Below are positions 12,711 to 25,519 of a stretch of DNA of 64,000 nucleotides, piece after piece (the first letter of the stretch is position 1; every line of letters begins with the position of its first letter). Position numbers and translations under genes: made by a program. The stretch lies in contig OY992832.1 in NCBI GenBank assembly GCA_963921425.1, positions 4,278,001-4,342,000 on the forward strand, written 5' to 3'. Source of the DNA: Dryas octopetala. Taxonomy: Eukaryota > Streptophyta > Magnoliopsida > Rosales > Rosaceae. The notes beneath the pieces were generated by a model. The model saw only the letters and a program-made list of their open reading frames with translations. It had not been told where the DNA came from and did not search any database.

Positions 12711-15700
12711 ATGAACATTTTAGGAAATGATGATCAGGGAGACACAAACAAATGGATGCTTGAAGGCATTGAGATTGACCCTATGGAGGATGTGCCTCCA
12801 AATAACAACGAGGCGGGAAGCACGGTAACGAAAAGTTCCAATGAGGTACCATTGACAAGGAGTGATAGCGGTGTTAGGAAGAGAAATGGGGTTCAGGGTG
12901 GAACTCATAGTAATGGTGGCTTGGGAAAAGTGGAATCAGGAGCGGGAGGGCTTAAGAGCTTGCATTTTCTTGATAAAACTGTCAAAGGGAAAGAAGCAGA
13001 TGCATGGAAGGCCATTGAGGGGCGCTTCAATCAATATGCAGTTGATGGTAGGCTCTCTAGGGACAAATTTGGAGCCTGCATTGGTAAGTTCTTGTATATA
13101 TTTTGAAATGGAACAACATGGAATACATGCAATGTGTATGAGACTTTATGAAGCTTTAGTTTCATAGGAAGTTACCCATTTGTAAGTTGTTGTATATATT
13201 CTGAAATGGAACATGGAACACAATGTATATGAGAATTTAGAAGCTTTTGTTTCATAGGCATGGGAGGAGATTCAAAGGACTTCGCAGGCGAATTGTATGA
13301 TGCATTGGCAAGGCGAAGGCGAATATTTGCAGAAAATGGGATAACTCAAGAAGAATTGAGGTTGTTTTGGGAAGACATGACTAATGAAGACGTGGAGGCC
13401 CGACTTCAGATATTCTTTGACATGTAAGGGAAACTCTGTTTGTTAATTTAACATGGTTGAACACAAACTAGAATAAGTGAGGTTGATGATTTTGTTAGGT
13501 GTGACAAGAATGGTGATGGGAAGCTCTCGGAGGAAGAGGTAACGGAGGTGAGGATGGAGACCTAATTAAATGTTCTTTCTCTTCTATTTTCCATGTTTAT
13601 GAAATCAGATTTCTAAAATTTCTTATGTAAAAGGTTATAGTTCTGAGTGCCTCCGCGAACAAGCTGGCAAATCTTAAGCAGCAAGCAGCAACATATGCAG
13701 CTTTGATCATGGAAAAGCTCGACCCTGACCACCTTGGGTATATAGAGGTGAATACTTTGTTCATATCTCTGAGCTATTAGTCTTTTACTTCTTTACCTTC
13801 ATCATCTTCTTATATTCTATTCTTTCAGATGTGGCAGTTGGAAACTCTGCTGAGGGAAATGGTTGCGTCTGAAGAAAAAGTAAAACTCGGCAAGAGAACC
13901 CAAACCCTCACAAGAACCATGATTCCCAGAAGATACAGAACTCCTGTTAGCAAATTCCTATCTACTACCACAGAATTTCTTTATGAAAACTGGAAGAAAA
14001 TATGGGTTGTTTCATTGTGGTTATCAGTAAACTTATGCCTCTTTGCTTGGAAATTCCACCAATACCAGCAGAAAGGAGTATTCAAAATCATGGGCCGATG
14101 CATCTGCTTTGCAAAGGGTGCTGCTGAGACCCTCAAGTTCAATATGGCTATCATTCTCATCCCAGTTTGTAGGGGGACTCTTACTAGGCTTAGATCAACA
14201 TTTCTCAGTAACATAATCCCTTTTGATGACAATCTCAGTTTCCATAAGATGATTGCACTAGGAATAACAATCGGGACTAGTATGCATGTAATCTTGCATC
14301 TAGTATGCGATTTTCCAAGATTGTGTTCGTACCCAAAAGATAAATTCATGGCAATTGTTGGGCCTTATTTCAATTTTGAGCAGCCAACTTACATGGACTT
14401 GGTTCAAACTAAAGCAGGCATGACTGGGATTGTGATGGTTGTTCTAATGGCCATTTCCTTCACACTGGCATTGAACTCATTCAGGAAAAAAGCCAGCAAG
14501 TTACCGTGGCCATTCCAGGATTTGGTAGGGTTCAATTCCTTCTGGTATGCACATCATTTGCTGATATTGGCATATATACTCTTGGTCATACATGGTTACT
14601 GCCTAATTCTCACGACTGACTGGCACAAGAAGACGGTATGTTTGCTACTTCATTGATTGAGTGTTATTTGCTTTGGTCACATATAAACAATGAACTGTGC
14701 ATTATACATAGATTGTTGACATAATTTAAGAAGCTTTAATCAGATAACATATGCTGTCTTTTAATTTTTCAATAATGTTGATCACTTTGGCTTCCAGAAC
14801 ATGTTTGCAATGTTCAATTGTGAGTTCCAGATTCAAATTATGATGGTTTCAACAAAAAAAATTATAAGCAACTTATTAGATGTGTTATAGAATCTGTGTG
14901 AACACTGCTTTCTATTACTGTGCATAGCCATTCCCCTAATTTATACCTTCAAATCATTCCCATATATTATCTGGTTTTGTATCTTATGACGGTCCACAAA
15001 GTGAAAGCATACTGAAACAATTTGCATCATATATTTCTTGCAGACATGGATGTATATCATGGCTCCAGTATTATTGTATGCAAGTGAGAGATTTCTTATA
15101 CTTGTTAATGAGCATAGACACCAAGTCTATATCATTAAGGTCCGTAGCAGCAACATTTACCATTTACTAAAATTCCTAGGAAAGTTAATCAAATTCATCA
15201 TGTTCCTGGGACATTTCAGGCAATAGTATATACAGGAAATGTTCTAGCACTTTACATGAGCAAACCTCCAGGATTCAAGTACAAAAGTGGAATGTACCTC
15301 TTTATCAAATGCCCTGATTTATCAAGTTTTGAATGGTAATAATTCATATATTTACTGGTCATGATCTGAAACTACAATATCTTTATACTCAAACACTACA
15401 TACAATACAGGCATCCCTTCTCCATCACTTCTGCCCCAGGAGATGACTTCTTGAGTGTCCACATTCGAAGTTTGGGAGACTGGACAACAGAGCTCAGAAA
15501 CCGATTTAAAAAGGTGGTAATTTGTATCTGCATTTATCTGAACCATAATACTTAGGTTCTATTTATTTTTGTAATATCATAATCATACTAATCTTCCTAA
15601 GAGTTCTTTCCCTTCTGTCATCCTGACTCTCTGACCATTCTAGATGTGAGGCTACCTATTTTTTATTTTTTTTTTTCTCTTAGGCTACTTAAGATTTAAG

Positions 15701-16998
15701 AAATCATTTCTTTTAAATTTTTCTGAAACACACACTATTTTATCTCTTCTGCATACTTAGTCAAAGATATGCAGGTCTGCACTGAGTCTCAAAATACCCA
15801 AAGAAGGGGAAATCTTCATAGAATGGAAACTAAAAGGACTTTGAACTACAATCAGGAAAACGAAGGGTGAGCAGAATCTAAGCCAAACTGCTTCACAGTT
15901 TTCACTGTGGTATTTATTCATATATCAGTAACTCCTATTTTTTGTGACAGATTTCCAGGGATCATCATAAAGGGACCATATGGAGCCCCTGCTCAAAATT
16001 ACAGGAAGTATGATATCTTGTTGCTCATAGGTCTGGGAATTGGAGCAACTCCATTCATCAGCATCCTAAAAGATATCATAAACCAAATAAACCAAAAATT
16101 TGGTCATAGGCCTGTGAGTCAAGAAGCAAAAGACTTAAATTTGTTGGAAATGTGATGTAAATGGCAACTAACACTTCTAATTAGTTAACTTATGCAGGAG
16201 TCAGTACACTACCATGCAGAAAGATCCTTAGAAACCGTTTTAAGCACCCATCAGGTGGACACACATAGAAAGAGTCCAGAAAGAGCATATTTTTATTGGA
16301 TAACAAGGGAACAAGGTTCCTTTGAATGGTTTAAAGGTGTCATGGATGACATTGCGGAGTGTGACCACTATGTGAGTTTTAGATTAGAAGTCAGATAATC
16401 AACTCTATGTCACTTGTGCTTTTCTTCTTTAACATGAATCATACTTACTAATATCTATTAATGAATGTTGCAGCATGTAATAGAAATGCACAACTACTTG
16501 ACTAGCGTATACGAAGAAGGAGATGCACGGTCTGCTCTTATTACCATGGTGCAGAAACTGCAACATGCTAAGAATGGGGTTGATATTGTCTCCGAAAGTC
16601 GGGTACTCACTAGCCAAACTTACCACACACAGCTTTATTAATGGAGTAATATTACTTCTGTATCTCATTTTTAAAATGTGACTGTGACAGATAAGAACAC
16701 ATTTTGCAAGGCCTAATTGGAGAAAGGTGTTTTCTGACTTGGCTATGGCACATGAATCCTCTCGAATCGGTAAGCCTGATTCTGATGAATTGTCCTATTT
16801 ATATCAAAATAGTAATGAAGCCTTCAAGCTACAAAGTCGGAGACATTTTAAGTATATAAGATGGTTTTGTTTTTCTTCTTTGTTGCAGGTGTCTTCTACT
16901 GTGGAAGTCCAACACTTACCAAACTACTAAGGAAGCTCTGCTTAGAATTTAGCCTAAATTCATCAACCCGCTTCCACTTCCACAAGGAGAACTTCTAG
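12711..16998 (+). CDS. RBOH: Respiratory burst oxidase homolog (plant NADPH oxidase)
   Basis: Plasma-membrane enzyme that passes electrons from cytosolic NADPH through FAD and two hemes to apoplastic O2, producing superoxide. Exons: 12711-13083, 13258-13423, 13499-13547, 13634-13747, 13829-14635, 15044-15139, 15220-15335, 15411-15513, 15775-15866, 15951-16113, 16198-16371, 16474-16602, 16691-16769, 16889-16998. They total 2571 bases, or 856 residues. Visible domains: N-terminal Rboh region; EF-hand loop [12 protein letters not shown] near residue 182; a second, weaker EF-hand DPDHLGYIE near 226; transmembrane ferric-reductase core with heme His motifs ([17 protein letters not shown]); FAD site [12 protein letters not shown] near 575; NADPH site GPYGAP and [12 protein letters not shown] (about 646-674); C-terminus HKENF. 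The ATG at 12711 is preferred because a TGA precedes it in any spliced upstream frame. The N-terminus ([11 protein letters not shown]) resembles the RBOHH/J group, but I cannot fix the subgroup. Confidence 0.95.
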
Positions 16999-18889
16999 AA
17001 CAGCTATCCATATTGCAGTACTTTTTGTAGAAACAAGTTTATTTTTCTTTACATGCTCCTCTTCTTGATATTAACCATTGTACATTCAAGAAAAAAGGAA
17101 AATATATACATATATATACAAAGAGTGAAACAAAAGTTACTAAAATTTCCTTCTAATTTTGAGCCCTTAGAACTTTGGTTTCAGCATTTGATCTTCCTTG
17201 TAAGCTTGTAGCCATGGGGACCTCTCTAGCTCATTCTCCACGTGTAGGACGAGGCTTCACTTAAGGAAGAGTATTAGTCTATATATATTGGGCATGAGGT
17301 TGTCTAAGGACAAAATCTTCTCATGCAACTATTTAGCATGTTATGTACGTTATCAAACTATTAATCAAAACTATATATTTCCACTTGACTTTATCGGAGT
17401 TATGTTTCTAATTAAGATTTAGGGTGATTAAGATTTCAACAACATAACATATCAAACTGCACAAGAAATTACTACATTATGAAATGGAATATGCCTTTGG
17501 AATGAAATTTCAAATTGTGATTTGTGTTCATGACTTCATGGTGGTTATCATGAAACGTCAGATGATATATTGATTGATAGGGAGGTTTCCTTGGGACTCA
17601 AATTGAAGGTTCAACATGTCGTGTGGGACCATTATTAACTCCATCACATATATAAATTGTCTATTTGCGCTGTTTGCACTGCAGCAGTACGTTCTGTCGT
17701 TCAGGTCATATTGGACATATCATTTTGTAGAGTCGTTTGGTCCATTCCATCAAACGCGCACTTGTTTGAACTTCGTTGTGATATGTCGTCTTCTTGTCTG
17801 ACACACACACAATTGGAACATTAATGTAATGTACCACCCAACGACTGTCGTTTTCATTGTGAAGGGCTAGCTTGTTCGATCTGCGCACGTCGTTTGGTAA
17901 TCAATTCGAGGAGTTTGCTTGCAATTGATCGGTAAGCCCATAAAAGAAGATATCGTTTTTTTTTAATCAACATGAAAGAAGATAATGTTTTTTTTTTTTT
18001 TTATAAACATAAAAGAAGATATTGTTAGAACATATTAACTGATTTGGATGGTTGATGAAAAAAAAAATTTGTGTGACTGCAACACTATGTTTGTGTTGAG
18101 ATTAAATGAGTGATTGATTAATTAATTAAATATGTGAAATTTGTTATGTGTGGGTTAGTAAACACTACGTACGTATACACTGAAAAAATTACATGTCCAA
18201 CCCTATTTCCTCTCTTTAGGGGTTTGAGAAAGTTTTTTTTTTTTTTTTTTCAAAAAAACACGTGTAATAATTAAATTGGTTTTGTGTTTAAGAATGCAAT
18301 TTCCCTTTCACCGTAAAGAGAAAAAAATCTCCTTTGAATTAAAATTTAACAGAGAATGTACTGAAAAATAATGCATTGACTTCTGACCAAAAAAAAATAA
18401 TGCATTGACTTGTTCGAAAGGTCCAAGACCAAGTAAATACAGAAAAAGCTGATTTCTACGCGACTACATATACACGAGTAGTACTCCTTCAAGTACTTAT
18501 TATGGCAGCTTTAAGCTACATAAGAGACAAGCTAAGAATTAGAACAAAGAAATACAACACTTTTTCAATATTACTGCAATCTACAGTACTGCAAATAGTA
18601 GTGGCTCTTCTCTTTTTATTTTTATTTGGAAAGGTTAGGTATAAGGCATATATATTTTTTCATTAAATAGGTGATAGCAACTGAACTATAGGACCCAGAA
18701 CTTCTTACTCATTAGACAATTGAGATCTTTCACATCTTAGCCCAGAACTGTAGACTTAACAGAAACCAAGAAACTAAACAAGTTACAGACACAACATTTG
18801 AAGTCTACCTAGCTAGCTATATAGCATAATTAACATGAGAGAGAGACTAGAGAGAGAGAGAGGCATATATGCATGCAGTTGGTTGGGTT
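16999..18889. other. Intergenic region between RBOH and WOX3 (convergent)
   Basis: Contains the 3' UTRs of RBOH and WOX3 and AT-rich spacer with poly-T runs (17985-18002, 18232-18250). No coding sequence with a recognisable product is visible. Confidence 0.6.
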
Positions 18890-19778
18890 TTACTTGGAAG
18901 GTGTTGGTGTGCATTCTTCTTTGAGATTAGTGGCAGTGATAGGGAAGAGCTGAAGGGTCTTGAGGGGGGGTCTAGTAGTTGATGATATAGTACTACTACA
19001 ACTTGGTGGTGAGTGACCCACATCCATCATCATCATCCAATCACGGCCGTGCATACTCATCACGGGCTTCTCCATCTCCACTCTCTCTGCAGCTGGGATT
19101 TCCACCTTCCACGTGTACTTCATCAATGCATCTTCAACTCCCACCTATATATGCCAAAACATACAAATTCGACCCCAACAACAATGAATATATATATATA
19201 TGCAAATGGGCAGCATCAACTGTGAAAATGAGCAACAAAATGAAACAAATTAATTATTCTGTATTTGTCATTCTTCCGGTTAGAATATGCATACTCTAGC
19301 CTTGTCTTACTAATCTCTCTGTTTTCTTTTCCAATATATATATGACATGTTATTTTATTAGATCTTCAATACAAATTATACAATAAAATAAGAGTTTAGT
19401 TAATTGATTAATGGCATTAGTGGTATAAAATGGATAGTGTAACAACGTAATATTACTCGCTAATAAATTTTTTTCCTTATATATAAAAAGGAAATTAGGA
19501 AGAATATTCTCTTTTTCCACTAATAGAGTGTCTCATCGATCATTTTGTAAAAGAAAAAGAAAGTAAGAGAGAGGAGTATATATATACAACCTGAGGAAGA
19601 AAGGCGTGTGATGGGTTATGATGATGACAAGAAAGTTGCTGAAGAGCAGAAGAAGCAGGAAGAGGAGGAGGAGGAGGAGGGGCCTCATGAAAGTAGCCAA
19701 GAAGGCTGTGCTGCTGCTGCTGGTGATGGTGATAATAATGAAAATGATGATAATTATTATGATGGTGATGATATAGCA

Positions 19779-19809
<31 letters not shown>

Positions 19810-20064
19810 GAGTTGCTTGCAAAGCTTCCTCCTAAGCTTCTGTCTGTCCCTGGCCTTGTGGTTTTGAAACCAGTAGAAGACATTCTTGCCTTCAATCTTG
19901 CCATAGAAGGAGAGCTGGGCAGTGATGTGTTGGATTTGGGCAGCATTGGGAGTTCTCACTCCAGCCCTGTACATCTCTTCCAGGATCATCAGTTGCTCTG
20001 GGGTTGGGCACCATCTTGAACTTGATGATGATGATGAAGAAGAAGAATTGGCTGCAGGAGACAT
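18890..20064 (-). CDS. WOX3: WUSCHEL-related homeobox 3 / PRESSED FLOWER transcription factor
   Basis: Homeodomain transcription factor that recruits founder cells of lateral-organ margins in leaves and flowers (family knowledge). Two exons: 20064-19591 and 19144-18890, joined in phase 0 (donor CAG/GTTG, acceptor ATAG/GTGG), encoding 242 residues. The WOX homeodomain occupies about residues 16-80, beginning [19 protein letters not shown] and including [18 protein letters not shown]. The C-terminus holds the WUS box TLQLFPI and, before it, the motif GRDWMMMMD. That motif together with the start [20 protein letters not shown] points to WOX3/PRS rather than WUS, WOX1, WOX4 or WOX5. Unusual: a poly-Ser run after residue 6, a Q10-type tract after the homeodomain, then His/Tyr-rich and poly-Pro tracts, which are probably length-variable. 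Confidence 0.95.
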
Positions 20065-20380
20065 TTCAATTAATTCTATGAAATTTGAATTAATTGAAAT
20101 TGGAATGAATTACCTAGTGGGTGGTCTATATAGCACTAGCTAAGAGTAAGTGAATTGGGGTTGGTTGGAAGGGAAAGCTAGGTATAAATAGAGAGACAAA
20201 GAGAAAGAAACAGTGAGTAGAGAGGGGCAGAGAGAAAAAAGAGTGTGGGGGTTAAAAGAGAATAGTGGGTACTACTAGTAGTACCAGTGCAGGTGTCATG
20301 GTGATGCTTCCCTGAGAGGGGCATTCAAGGAGTGTAGGTTTCAGTCCTTGCAAAAATTACACACATGATGCACTGATCAG

Positions 20381-20422
<42 letters not shown>

Positions 20423-20430
20423 CAGTAATG
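20065..20430 (-). promoter_or_regulatory. Upstream region of WOX3 with TATA-like sites and a GA microsatellite
   Basis: Reading on the minus strand, a CTATATAG element (20128-20135) lies about 65 bases before the ATG and a CTATTTATA element (about 20183-20191) about 120 bases before it. Either could serve as TATA box. An uninterrupted (GA)n run of about 17 units sits at 20386-20419, roughly 320 bases upstream of the ATG. GA repeats are binding sites of plant BPC/GAGA factors. That this one acts so is inference. Confidence 0.5.
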
Positions 20431-21633
20431 AGGGAGCTAGCTAGGGGCCATGGTATGGGGTACTTTGAATGATGATTATGTCATCATCACCATATAATTT
20501 AACTTTGCACACAGAACGAATAAGACACATGCACCAAGTAAGTTGGATTCTGAAGCTGAAGATAATTGCCTCGACTATTCCATCAGCTTTACAACAGAGC
20601 GCGTCATGGTGGATCACAGTACGTACTTATCAACTTGCAAGTAAATGAGGGCATTTTCGTGTTAATTATCAATTGAAGTCCAAAATAAAAAGATAAAAAT
20701 GACCTCAGGTACCTACATGGTGCCAACGTAGTGCCATGTGTTCATAACTAACACAAAAATTGTTTTGCAACTATTTTAGAATAGAGTGTTTAACATAATT
20801 GAGTTTGTCATAGTTATAAAGATAAACAAGGGACATTAAGATATTAGCCTTTGAACTAATTTTTTATAGTCTAACACTATTAGCTTTTTATTTTAATAGC
20901 TAAAGCTCATATTCAAAATTGTACGCCACGTAAGATAATAATAATTCATGGGTTTCCTATTATTTACAAATTTTACCATTATGTAATTAATGTTCATAAT
21001 TTCAGATTTCTCTCTTCCACAAATCATATATTAAACTATAGGGAATCATTAAAGTACTAGAATTATGGTTGTTCATATTTAAATGTATATAGAAAGTAAT
21101 AGATATGTGAGTTTATATATATATATATATATATATATTGGAGATATGTGAGTTTTTATGTTGTAGGTTTTTTTTTTGGTCTGTTGGAGGTGTATTAGCT
21201 ATTGTATTTTCATTAAATGTAGGTTCCTAGCTTATTGAATAATTCAAGTAGGTTCCTTAGTTTTTTTCTTTTTACACAAATGTTTGTTCCTTTATTGTTG
21301 TAGGTTATTTACTTGTTTATTGTGTAGGTTCATTATATATATTCCTTGAAATTTTATGGTTTAGGTGTGTTGAAGTATATTATGTAGATTTCTACTTATT
21401 ACATAATTCTAATTTTATTAGTGTAGATTGTTTAAAAGTTTATGAAAAATTCATATTTGAAATTCAGAAAAAATAAAAGTCCAAACAATGAATTATGAGC
21501 ATTAAAAACACCAAAGATTTATGAAGTAATAATAGCATGCAGTTAAGAGTCGAATAATAAAAAAAAACGTCAACATAGGGTTGAGGGCATCAAAGTGATT
21601 TACAATATCTGAATTTTTAAAAAACACAAAGAA

Positions 21634-21670
<37 letters not shown>

Positions 21671-23171
21671 TGTGTGTGTGGAGAGTAGATGAGTTGGAAA
21701 CTAGTCAAAGGAATTAATATATGAAAAAAAAATATATGTGGGTTTTAATGGAAGAAATATAAATTTAAGGGGATTTCCCTAATTTTCTATATAAACAATT
21801 AATCCTTAGAAGGTCCCTCTTGTATAGTTTTCAATTAATCATTTCTAAATTCATTCTTTGATCTTGAGATATTGCCCATATGTGTAATTAAGGCTAGCAT
21901 TTTCAATCGAAAAACTGCACCGAATCGATTTTGAACTGACTCCGAACTGATCGGTTCAATCATTATTTGGTGAAAGTCGATTTTGGTGGTCCAACTGAAC
22001 CCTGCCATTGTCGGCGTCGGAAATGGCTTGGACACCGCCCCCCTCAAAAGTCCAAAACTCTGAACCAAACCGCGACCCTTCCAAGCCCAACCGAACCCAA
22101 AGAGTCGGTAAACAACTGGAAATGGTTCGGCAGCGGTCCGTCTTAAGAGCTTCTGTTGCTGTCGGTTGGGGTCAATTACCGACACCGACCCACCCCTACG
22201 TGTAATTAATGTGAATGGATGGATCCCTGTTGACATGAGATTTGCTTTCGGTACCCCAAACAGATTCAACTACCATTAACCGACAATTTTCAAGACTGTG
22301 GAAAACGTAAGCTTTCGCACATGGAAGCAGACATACAAAATTCATAAATGCATGCATGCAGCTAGCTTTGAATGCCGTGTCTTTTTTTGACTACTTCACT
22401 CTGACAACATTCCCCTAATCTCCACCCTTAATGCATTTATCCAATATTCATCTGTTTTTAATAGTCATCAAAAAGTAAACAATTTGGTTGTGTTTAAGTG
22501 CACGTACTTCATGTCATCATTAATATTGTTCATAAATAATGTGAAATGTCTGATACTGTAATTACGTAAAAAAAAAAAATTTATCTAAATGATTTTTTAT
22601 CGTCTGACAAAAAATATGTGAGTTTAGATTAACCTACTTCCAATTCCAATTATCCTCAAGGCTTTGAGTCAAAGACCCAATCCTCTTCGATTATATATTT
22701 GCCATTCCCCATTTTGTAGGACAATGCATGGACCCTACTTAGAGGAGAGTAATTAATGCCTTCCATTCATGCTTAAATATGTCTTTCAGAAAATTATTAA
22801 GACCCCATCGTACCTTCTTTCTTCTTGGCCGGAGTAAGATCTCTCCCACGTCTCTATCTCCCTCAACTCGATCTGTCTCACTCTTTCATTCACTTCACGC
22901 CATTGTGCAAGCCTCAAGACATAGTCAAGTCACTGTCTCTTTTAAGGGAAATATAGATATGATCATATGCTACAATACCAGATATAGCCCGATACGAAAA
23001 CATAAAGGGGGGTAATGGTCAAGCCGGCCGGATTAAAAATTGAGGTGACTGAATCTTAAAGGGATCGAATTAGAGGTTGGGGTCTAGAAAGTGGGTTAGA
23101 GATGATGGCTACCACTTGTGGGTTATAAAATTTAGTTAAGATATATATTTTTTTTTCTATTAGCTAACCCA
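20431..23171. other. Gene-free region upstream of WOX3
   Basis: AT-rich DNA with dinucleotide repeats: (TA)n at 21116-21138 and 21637-21660, the latter running into a CA/TG palindrome to 21679. A 300-base patch around 21900-22200 has repeated ACCGAACC-like words on both strands, typical of a decayed transposon, but no ends could be defined. No protein-coding gene supported. Confidence 0.5.
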
Positions 23172-23741
23172 TGATAGAATTAGAGCATTCAACCCAAAAC
23201 CAATTAGCAATGGGTAGAGAGACTCTTATAAGCACATATATTAAACTTTAGTTTTTCGATGTGGGACATTGCTTCACATTACTCTCAACACTCTCTCGCA
23301 CGTGTGACGAGATTTTTGAGTCTTACACGTGAACAAATTATATTGGGTGACGTGGGAGCACGTGTGGCCGTTGGGCCTTACACGCGGATAACCAAGCTCT
23401 GATACCATGATAGAAGTAGGGCATCCAATCCAAAACCAATTGGCAATGGGTGGAGAGGCCCAAAATTTATAAGCACATATGTTAAGCTCTAGTTTTCCGA
23501 TGCGGGACATTGCTCTACATTACTCTCAACACGCCCCCGCACGTGTGACAAGATTTTTGAGCCTTAGGAGCACGTGTGGCCGTTGAGTCTTACACGCGGA
23601 TAACCAAGCTTTGATACCATGATAATTAGAGCATCCAACCCAAAACCAATTAGCAATGGGTGGAGAGGCCCAAGACTTATAAACACATATATTAAACTCT
23701 AGTTTTCCAATGTGAAACATTGCTCCACATTATTCTCAACA
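23172..23741 (-). mobile_element. Tandem TRIM retrotransposon array (three LTRs, two internal segments)
   Basis: Three copies of a 119-124 base LTR lie at 23172-23290, 23408-23531 and 23620-23741. Each reads TGTTGAGA...ATCA on the minus strand. Directly after the two upstream LTRs (minus sense) comes a primer-binding site, TGGTATCAGAGC (near 23396-23407) or TGGTATCAAAGC (23608-23619), matching initiator tRNA-Met. Before the next LTR is a purine tract such as GTGCGGGGGCG. Internal segments are only 117 and 88 bases; the shorter lacks about 29 bases around its middle. Flanks are accca (23167-23171) and accta (23742-23746), a 5-base target duplication with one mismatch. No coding capacity, as expected for TRIMs, which depend on other elements' proteins. 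Confidence 0.9.
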
Positions 23742-25519
23742 ACCTAGACTAAAGTTTTTTAATTTTTTTGGGGTCATAACCCAGGCTAGAGTTAGCCAAC
23801 TCAAAAATATATATATATATATATTGGGTGTAATTTCTCCATAAAAAAGGGCAAATATGTTTCTTTTTAATTTTCAAATTCTATCAAACTTCGTGCTTTT
23901 TCAATTCAAACAAGATATTAAACATGGTCATGGCTAGTATAAATTCTAACTGTGGGACAGAAAGAAAAAAACTAGTACAAACATGCTAGACTAGATTTTT
24001 CAAAATGTGCATACAAATATTTGAATATTGATCAAATTCCATTCATTTGTTTATGGAAGTTGTGAAATTTAATTGCAAGTGTCACGTTTATATTGTTATA
24101 GCATTTTCTTTTATTTTGGTAATTATTTTATAGCTTTTTATTTTTGGCCAAGATTTTATAGCATTTTCAATGGAATTAGAAACACCTTAATAATTGGCCC
24201 AAGAGGATCCACGCGCGGGCGAGTTGCACACCCAATAAGACACCTGAAAAACCTTTATTCACTTAATATTGTACAATAGGCAAAATGAATATCGAGTAGT
24301 GAGATCATTGTGCAAACACCAATATGATCACATTAATTTCTGAACTATATTAAAGCATCCGTTGCAGTTAGATTCTTATCAAAAAAGCAAATACAAGGAC
24401 ATGAGCTCACGCAAGAAGATACTAATTTGCCAGAGATAGACTTTGGGCATTTCAGTAATTTCATCAATTAATGTTGGAGGACTGGGTGGGAATCGAGAAA
24501 AACAAATAAATGTGGTGTGTAAAGGCTACCATGCACGTACAGTAGTGAAGGGTCTACGTATGTGTACACCTCATTTAGTATTAAGTACAATTAGAAATGT
24601 TTCCATACTGATCAGTTGTCCAATAAGATCATTGCACCCAATTCCATTGATTTGAGGGCTTAACTAGTTAACTGGACTGTCTAGTCACTCTTCATCCAAA
24701 GCAAAACAGTCATCAAAGATTGACAAGCTTGTCTGTGTCTGATCAAAGTTGATGGGCTTTTACATTTGTTTATTTATGGTAATTAACTAATTATATAAAG
24801 CTAGCTAAGCTAGCTAGCTCGATCATCGATCAAGTCTTGGTCTTGCATGGATAATCAGTACATATATGCAGTGATGAGAATAGTGACTCGACACCGGCCT
24901 GTTTCTTGTAGCTAGCTGCAGCATTCGGTCATATCATTGTCTCCTCAGCCTCATCATTTGTTCATCATTTCGTCACCAAAGTTAATAAAAATGCATTTTG
25001 TAGTGGAAATGCATATATATGGCATTTGGAGAGCACAATCTAAGCCGACAAGGGTGCCCTTTTTATTCGATTTAAGAAAAAAAAAAAAAAAAAAGGACTC
25101 TCTTAGACTCAAGAAAAAAACACACAATCACACATCTAATTTACAGAAGATAATGATCTCTTCTTTTTTAGGAAATTCTTAAGGCACATCAGCTAGGCTC
25201 CAATCTTAAGATGGACCTTCAAATATTTCAATAGGGCAGTGAAGTGGTATAGATCTGTGAGAGAGAGAGAGGTGGGTTAAGGGCGATTGTCCAAATCTGC
25301 TGACACTGGCCTTGATTGAGTAAGGTAGTGAACAAAATGGGCACATAGGTACGTCATATTTGGGAGAAGACAAGACGCCGTGGTGTCTGTTTGGTCAAAA
25401 TAGGCCACCCCAAGAATCTTTATTTGACTTTTATTCCAGCGCGCACCAATGATACTCTTGTGGTGGGTCATCTTTTGGGACCATGTGAGTTCAATTTAAC
25501 TATTATAAAGTGAGAAATG
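23742..25519. other. Intergenic, no gene seen
   Basis: AT-rich sequence with a short (AT)n run at 23807-23823, a poly-A run near 25078-25094, and GA/TC-rich scraps near 25260. Open frames up to about 80 codons look random. Confidence 0.5.

Noticed and set aside
23396..23407. tRNA-Met-like sequence near 23.4 kb and 23.6 kb
   Set aside because: Only the 12-base primer-binding complement is present, without tRNA arms. It belongs to the TRIM elements. No complete tRNA gene was found in the window.
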